Shown in pieces: positions 49,738 through 64,000 of a DNA stretch of 64,000 nt. The DNA lies in assembly GCF_905475465.1 (NCBI RefSeq), contig NC_062259.1:11108501-11172500 (forward strand), read 5' to 3'. The position numbers were made by a program, and so were the translations under genes. Source of the DNA: Pieris napi. Lineage: Eukaryota > Arthropoda > Insecta > Lepidoptera > Pieridae. The stretch's first letter is position 1. Each line of letters opens with the position of its first letter. Below the pieces are notes generated by a model, which was not told the origin of the DNA, made no database searches, and was given only the letters and a program-made list of their open reading frames with translations.

Positions 49738-49984
49738 CAGCCCTGCGATTCTGTTACTCACTTCACGAACTCACACAGCGGTTTTTGCATCGGCGGTCGC
49801 TCTCAAATCAGTCGTGAAGCAGTCATTTTATGATTTGGCATTCTGATAAACAATAAACTACAAACTCCCACCTTTTCAGAATGCCAAATCATAAAATGAC
49901 TGCTTCACGACTGATTTGAGAGCGACCGCCGATGCGAAAACCGCTGTGTGAGTTCGTGAAGTGAGTTACAGACTCGCAGGGCTG
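49738..49984. mobile_element. Foldback MITE
   Basis: Two arms of about 105 bp, CAGCCCTGCGATTCTGTTAC onward and its near-exact complement ending GTTACAGACTCGCAGGGCTG, surround a short AT-rich centre (ACAATAAACTACAAACTCCC). No coding frame and no clear target duplication. A truncated relative lies at 40770-40860. Confidence 0.85.
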
Positions 49985-50845
49985 CATCGATAAACAATAA
50001 AACCGATTAATTGAGATGCGATTTCATTAGTTACATGTAATTTGTAATTGTGGAAGCAGCAATGACAAATACGGAACTAACGCTTTTATTTAAAATCCTG
50101 TCATACCTATACATTGATTAATGATGTGTAAATTTGGTTAATTTAATTCCATTTCGAGTTATATGTATCATGCCAACAGTCATGCAGTTTCGATCACATT
50201 TATGAAATGTCGATAAAAGAACATTACTGCAAATCAAGTTTTCACTCTAAAAGTTATAAATGATACATAATTAATACTACATTATCCAACTTATAACTAA
50301 AAATTCATGCAATTTAAAGCTGGTACTTAAAACAAACTAGAAATATACAATAAAGCCATGAGAGACTATAAATAATTATTTTATGATATATGCAACTACA
50401 ATTAAAACTTACTTATCACATGGTTAAAAAACAAATGTATTACATAAGAAAAACTAACAGATAAAGCTATTTTGAGCATTAGAATAAATTACTAAATCGT
50501 AATTCATATTCCACTCATTTTGCCACGAAATAATAATTTGAAAGTTAATAAAAGGCTCTTTCAACGTTACAACCTTTTCAATTCTATTTGAACAGATCAG
50601 CTCCAGATCAGTCATTTCTAGCTCCCGAAGGAATACTTACAAAATCCTATCCACTATTTAATACAATTCGTTAATGTCGTGTAGATTGGAGATCGTTTTA
50701 TATACAATTAATCTAAAGCGATATTCTAGCATCTAAGCTACGAGCGTTAACGTCGTGAAGTTTCTATCATAGAAATGATATCGCATTTCAAATTATTATT
50801 TAATGTGTGCGAGTGGAAAAATAAGTGGTGATAGCTTAGACCCCT
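49985..50845 (-). other. 3' flank of Rdl
   Basis: AT-rich; probably contains the 3' UTR of the minus-strand receptor gene. No other feature is recognised. Confidence 0.5.
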
Positions 50846-58783
<7,938 letters not shown>

Positions 58784-59646
58784 CTGAAATAGAAAAGAAA
58801 TGTTATATAATCAAACCTAAATTACATTTATATTCCGTGTTTGTACATCAAATGCTGATAATTCCATGTGCTATTGAGGTTAATACGCTATGCGAGGAAA
58901 GTGCCAGCTCTGTGATCTCCAGTACTACCAGTGTTTTCGACCAGCTTACCTTAATCAAAATATATTTTGGCATCTAAGTTCATTGTTACAAAAAACACCT
59001 TTAAATAACATTGTCGTTGTTACATGGCCTCATTAGGGAGTGCCTATATATGAAAACAATATAGCTTCTTAAAACTAGACAATCCCATACTAAAAATTTA
59101 ATACGAAGAATTAATTCTAACTAAATTAAAACCTATCCACTTTGTTTAAGGTGCATTTTACAATAAAAAAATTGTACGTCCAAATAATTCCTATTTCGAA
59201 TTATTTTATGTGTACAGACCCTGTTGGAATTGATTATTTGTTTAATTAACGCGGAAACTTGTTTGTGTATTTATCGTGTGTTAATGTAAATTTGAACGAG
59301 TTTTCATTAGACTTATCGAATTAAATGGATATTTGCAATGAAACGAATCATAATTACCGGATTCGTTTATTTTTCGTCTATATAAACTTAGATAAAAAAG
59401 TCCTGCTAAAATCCACCATTAACCTGTATAAAAATACCCCGTTTGTGTATTTAATATTAAAATCATTAATATATTCGTGTACTAATCTTATATTGTAATT
59501 GATGTATTGGTCTGTAAAACACTTATTTTATTAAATACTTTGAGTCCATAGATAAGGTTTGTAGTCACTGTTTTAAGTATGGTGTAATCTCATCTCACGC
59601 TTTATTCTTGCGGCAACTTGTAGTGCAAACCCATATAATATAGTCA
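58784..59646. other. Presumed first intron of Rdl, nothing recognised
   Basis: AT-rich. No signal-peptide exon was found here. Confidence 0.45.
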
Positions 59647-60097
59647 GGTGGGGTAAATGCATGAACGGGGCAAATGTAATACCATAACTTAAACTGTTTA
59701 CACACAAAATAAACTAGTGCTGGCATCTCTTATACACGTAAAGTACTTCTTGCACTACACTTTGTCAACTTATTGAATCTGATGGATTGACAGATTTTCA
59801 CCAATCTCTTTGCAATAAAAACCAAAGTATATTTCAATTTGCGTATTTTATTGCTATTACCCCAGATTAGTAACTATCTACACTATAAGAATTTTAACAT
59901 ATTTTTTAAATTTACCCCTTTACACCGGGAAAATGCAATAGAGAGTTAATATGTAATCATCCATAATTAAATATAAGTAATTACATCAAAGAAAAGCCTA
60001 AAACATGTTTAATATTCACAGTAAAAATTATTTGTAAATTGTAAAAGACCACAAAATAACCAGTCAATCTAGTTATGGTACTCGCATTTACCCCACC
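59647..60097. mobile_element. Inverted-end repeat element
   Basis: GGTGGGGTAAATGC at 59647-59660 is repeated inverted as GCATTTACCCCACC at 60084-60097. Partial echoes (GGGGCAAATGTAAT, AATTTACCCCTTTAC) lie inside. About 450 bp, non-coding, probably a MITE. Confidence 0.6.
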
Positions 60098-61921
60098 TAC
60101 CCGGCTTTACATATATTTTTATACAAATATATATGTAAACCCGGGTATATGGGTCAATCCCTGGTGAATATAATCTTTTAAGAATACCTAACTAATAAAA
60201 CAGAAATTCAATTGTGTCACATCAAATTTACTATTTATTTATAATTTCGATTAAAATAAAAATATAATTTCAGTTACCTAGGTTATATGTACTTTAATAT
60301 GTTTTGTTTAGATCTGTTACTATGAATTCACAATATACATAAACAATGAGCCAACAAAGCCTATATGTTTTGTCTTTATCACTCTAGTGTTGAAAATAAA
60401 TCTATGTGACAAAATGTTCTTTAAATAATGATACAGGATTTTTTTCCGATCGCCCCCGAGTTTAGGAAGGGCATTATGTTTTTGTTTACAGTATTATATC
60501 ATAAGCAAAAAGAGGCAGATATAACTTATTAGCAGTAAAGCCACTCATTGGACTACGTATTTTATTTTTATTTTGTATCTTGTAAATAGTTTTTATGTTG
60601 TGCAGTGAAGTGTGAATAAATTGTATTTATTTTTGATGCCTATCATTCGTTCTAGTTTATGCAACAATTGCCTTCATTTTTAAATGAATAAATAAATTTT
60701 GTAAGCAAATCCTTCGATAGTTTTCATCGTGGTACAAGCGAGTTACTTTATTATTAATAAAGTTCAAACACTTCAACTCGCTATGCATTCTTAATTTCGT
60801 TCACAATTCGTATTGTATTGATGAAATCTATTTGGAATTCAGTATTATCGATGGAACCAATATTGTATTTTATTCAAAAGATTAGAATTTAAAGATATTT
60901 TATTTAAAATTATTGTTTTATAAAGTGTGTATGATTGATAGTCGACCATATTAAATATAATTAAAATTAACTTAAACATTCATAATTAGGTATTTAAGGT
61001 AGGTAAGAAAGGTATTTTTTTTTATACAATTAAGATAAAGCTATATTACTTTTAAAGCTGGAGAGTTTGTTTAAACGAACGCATCTCATGAATTACTGAA
61101 TTTGAATTTTTTTATTAGATAATCAAAAAACGCGAGCTAGGCGGAAAGAGACAAGAAGTGAATTACATTTCTTCACTCTGAAGCCTCTAAACAATTCTTC
61201 AAGAAACAATTTTTGAAAGAGCGTAAGCTATAGCTATGAGTTGAAAGAGCGTAGGCTATAGCTATGAGCGTAGGCTATAAATATGAGTTTTAGGATTGAA
61301 AACGATGAAATGTAAGAGAGAGCATGATCATCACGCAGCCGACGAATGGGTAACCAAGCCAAGACCCAAGCCCCTTTCTTAGATCGAATACGGAGGAAAA
61401 TAATGATCAAGTATGTATTAACATTATTCGTATCAAGCACGTATTTATTATTATATTAGCCTCACATTGACGGCTATATAATGATAATAATGTTATACAT
61501 GATTATTCTAAGTAAATAAAACTGCGTTAAATACTTACGCAAGCATTCAATTAAATTTAAATAACTTGGCGTTTTAAGTGCTTATCAGTAACTGCGGTTA
61601 GCTTGATACTGCAATATCAAGTTGGCACAGAATTAATTCATATTCAGGTAAAATTATTGAAATATTCCTATGTTAACACTCTAAATTGGCGCGAAATTGT
61701 TATGAAATATTCCGGTCATTTTCTATGAATTTCGAAATTGCATACCGTATAATTGACATAATGAAGCTCCTTGTCGACTCTCGACATTTAGTCGGAAATG
61801 TTCAACTTGCTATGCTAATGGGGGACTCGACGCCCGGCTCTTTCCGAAGAGTCATTACATTACTACATTTCAACCAATTTTCTCGAATATGCGACATTTC
61901 TGAAGTAAGATGTAACACATG
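60098..61921. other. AT-rich intergenic or intronic DNA
   Basis: No supported gene. The frames at 61234-61440 (-) and 61686-61961 (+) lack motifs. See the short tandem repeat at 61218. Confidence 0.45.
61218..61284 (+). repeat. Short tandem repeat
   Basis: Three units of AAGAGCGTA(A/G)GCTATAGCTATGAG type, the last shortened (GAGCGTAGGCTATAAATATGAG). Confidence 0.8.
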
Positions 61922-62260
61922 CCTTTTTTATAGTACAGGGTACACTCGGGCACGAGCCTGACATGATGTTCTGCTGCCCATGGGCACTTACACAGCCAGA
62001 AGGCTCGCACATGTGTTGCGAGCTTTTTAAGGAATCGGTGCGCTTATAGCTTGGAGGACCCTAAGTCAAATTGTTCGGAAATGCTTTAGTGGGCAGCTGG
62101 TTCCTCATAGTTATCCACCAGATAGACATATTCTTCCAAAGATCATTCCTCAAGCCCAGCATTCTCGCACTTAGGTTTCCCTCGGAGAAACGCGTAACGC
62201 TCATCTATTGATCATTGGTCGGGAATTTGTACAGCATACATACACAAGGTAACTAAAACA
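61922..62260 (-). repeat. LINE 3'-end fragment, diverged
   Basis: TTTTTTATAGTACAGGGTAC, CTGCTGCCCATGGGCACTT, GGACCCTAAGTCAAATTGTT and TTTAGTGGGCAGCTGGTTCC follow the same order as 63753-64000. The reverse complement encodes the end of the LINE protein, now with stops. Confidence 0.7.
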
Positions 62261-63185
62261 ACTCCAATCGGTCAGCCCTCGGAGACTTATTGCCCTCATT
62301 CAACCGACGATTAGGGTACGAAACAAAATTGTAACGGCCTTCTCTCAACGGAAGTCTTCGGTTCTACGCAACGTAGCAATAACGCGTAGCGTAGAGCGTG
62401 CTACACGAAGTCTCGTCTCGGTTAAGTTTGAATTCGGTCCAGGAGGACCGAGTTAGGATAAAACACCCAAGAGAAGAGGTCCAAAATCATTGTCGATTGA
62501 CAGAAGCTAGACGAAGCCCTCAAGCCCGTCGAAACCTCTCCAACTTCTTCTCTTCAATATCTTTGTTTGTTTTTATACAGTATGAAAGCATTCAAGTATT
62601 TCTTTTTTTTTTTCTTCAATACGGTTCGAGATTGCATTTTGCTGAGTACAAACAAAATAAAACCAATCGAATTATATTCAGTCTCATTTTGCATTCTTTT
62701 ATTTCAGTTCACGTTATACGTTTCTATAACTAGAACTATACTTTAGTATTTGATTTCAAACTTATGGTCATATTAAAATTGGTCTTAGGTAGAATTTTTA
62801 TTATTTGACTCGGCTATACATTATCAACCATTTTGTAAAAGCAGGCACACAGTGTAGGAGTTTGATAAAGTATAGAACGCTTTCGTTAGCTACGTATCTG
62901 TCTAATATACCTTATAATCGTTGGTAACCATAGTTTTTATTTATACTGGATAAATAATCTTTAAGATGGTAACACAGTAGTTGTGTAAAAAAAGAGCCTT
63001 CTTATCCCTAAAAGGCCGGCAACGCACCCGCATGGGCTGCGTTAGCTTGCTTTTGCGCTCTTTTTATACTTATTATAAAATAAAATTCTTTCATTTTGCG
63101 TCAAATTTTCACAAATATATTATGTAAACCCTTGTAAACTCTTTACAACAAGACTAGAGTTAAATGAAAATGAAGAAATTACGTA
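62261..63185. other. Intergenic DNA, partly repeat-like
   Basis: The part to about 62560 is less AT-rich but its frames carry no motif. A LINE-tail scrap (AAAGGCCGGCAACGCACCCG) lies at 63012. Confidence 0.4.
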
Positions 63186-63260
63186 TGAATCAAAAGAGCT
63201 TCCAAGTCGATGTTGAATGTAGTTTACATTCAACCTCGACTTGGAAGCTCTTTTGATTCA
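63186..63260. ncRNA. Near-perfect 75-nt hairpin (candidate small-RNA precursor or palindrome)
   Basis: Arms 63186-63221 and 63225-63260 pair almost completely, with one mismatch (GTCGATGTT against AACCTCGAC) and a tiny loop. The length suits a microRNA precursor, but the stem is more perfect and the loop smaller than usual, so a foldback repeat or endo-siRNA source is equally possible. No known microRNA seed was recognised. Confidence 0.35.
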
Positions 63261-63498
63261 AACTTAACTGGTAAATGCACGTTTGCTTCTGAATGAAATC
63301 TGAACTAAGTTTAATTACGACACTTCCATACAATTAAGCTACGGTTTCCTTGAAAAGCGGTGCCATTATCTAACGTTTATAAATAACATTGGAGTAGGAT
63401 TTCTAGAGAACGTTGAGTGTCACCGTAACGTCAAATAGCGGTGCTGTCATTAGTTCAACGTTTTTCGCATGTAGCGGTGCGCATATTTAATTACTACA

Positions 63499-63612
63499 AT
63501 GACTTGGACGAGCGAAAATGATGAACAATTAATTGATTTTGTTAAAAATCATGAAGTTTTGTACAATATCAAATCCAAAGGGTACAGACAAGCTCAGATG
63601 AAGCAAAATTTG
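63499..63612 (+). pseudogene. MADF/Myb-like stub of a Harbinger-type transposon
   Basis: ATG at 63499 opens MTWTSENDEQLIDFVKNHEV, then LYNIKSKGYRQAQMK, and stops at TGA 63613. 'LI.FV..HEVLYN..SK.Y' is the opening of a MADF domain, which Harbinger elements encode beside their transposase. Only the first 38 residues remain. Confidence 0.6.
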
Positions 63613-63703
63613 TGAAGCAACTCTCCTTCAAACGCTTTTTTTCGTCTTCTGATGACTCTTCATCGTCCAAAAATACTAATAATGCTATGTCCAAATCGTC
63701 CAT
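63613..63703 (-). pseudogene. N-terminal stub of a Harbinger-type transposase
   Basis: On the minus strand from ATG 63703: MDDLDIALLVFLDDEESSED, then EKKRLKESC. A leucine-rich stretch followed by an acidic cluster is usual at the start of PIF/Harbinger DDE transposases. It meets the MADF stub head-on, so the middle of the element with the catalytic domain has been deleted. Confidence 0.5.
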
Positions 63704-63752
63704 TTTTAACAGTGCACGACCTAACGCTCGAGTGAGTACTGAGTGACTACGA

Positions 63753-64000
63753 TTTTTTTTTTTTTTTTTTTTTTATAGAACGGGGGGCAAACGGGCAGGA
63801 GGCTCACCTGATGTAAAGTGATACCGCCGCCCATGGACACTCTCAATGCCAGAGGGCTCGCGAGTGCGTTGCCGGCCTTTTAAGAATTGGTACGCTCTTT
63901 TCTTGAAGGACCCTAAGTCGAATTGGTTCGGAAATACTTCAGTGGGCAGCTGGTTCCACATAGTGGTGGTGCGCGGCAAAAACTGCCTTGAAAAACGCTC
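63753..64000 (-). mobile_element. 5'-truncated LINE, 3' end, running off the window
   Basis: A T run at 63753-63774 is the poly(A) tail on the minus strand. Next comes the tail block (AACGGGGGGCAAACGGGCAG, GAGGCTCACCTGATG) and then, on the minus strand, the protein end RTTTMWNQLPTEVFPNQFDL and FKKRAYQFLKGRQRT. Well preserved, so probably a young copy. The rest is beyond 64000. Confidence 0.85.

Overview
The window reads as nuclear DNA of a lepidopteran insect (moth or butterfly); the species cannot be fixed from sequence alone. It is AT-rich, its genes are split by introns of a few hundred to a few thousand bases with ordinary GT/AG junctions, the two clearest genes are insect-type (serotonin-forming tryptophan hydroxylase and the GABA receptor Rdl), and the intergenic DNA is packed with short tRNA-derived SINEs, 5'-truncated LINE tails and small inverted-repeat elements typical of Lepidoptera. 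No bacterial or viral genes were recognised.

Layout. 1-3.3 kb: the N-terminal exons of a minus-strand gene, possibly the JNK scaffold Aplip1/JIP1, whose 3' part lies left of the window. 4.2 kb: a broken 5S rRNA copy. 6.3-8.2 kb: a DNA transposon with about 500-bp terminal inverted repeats around a decayed coding remnant. 12.2-23.1 kb (+): a complete ten-exon tryptophan 5-hydroxylase gene with a TATA/initiator core promoter; its introns hold three MITEs, SINEs and a tandem duplication. 23.1-35.7 kb: repeats, including a fresh tRNA-SINE with target-site duplication and a 1.6-kb symmetrical element with TTA duplications and a 129-bp repeat array. 35.8-41.2 kb (+): an intact-looking but shortened and divergent O-GlcNAc transferase (OGT) gene with about seven TPRs. 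41.3-50.8 kb: repeats only. 50.8-58.8 kb (-): Rdl GABA-gated chloride channel, exon 2 to stop, with two pairs of mutually exclusive exons; the signal-peptide exon was not found. 58.8-64 kb: repeats, a near-perfect 75-nt hairpin, and a deleted Harbinger-type transposon (MADF and transposase stubs facing each other) next to a truncated LINE that runs off the right edge.

The genes do not form an operon or pathway. Tryptophan hydroxylase makes the serotonin precursor in neurons; Rdl is the main inhibitory GABA receptor of insect brain; OGT modifies nuclear and cytosolic proteins; the left-edge gene may be a kinesin/JNK adaptor. Their closeness is noted only as a map fact. Exon limits were derived by hand from reading-frame phase, splice dinucleotides and family resemblance; no alignment or database search was run.
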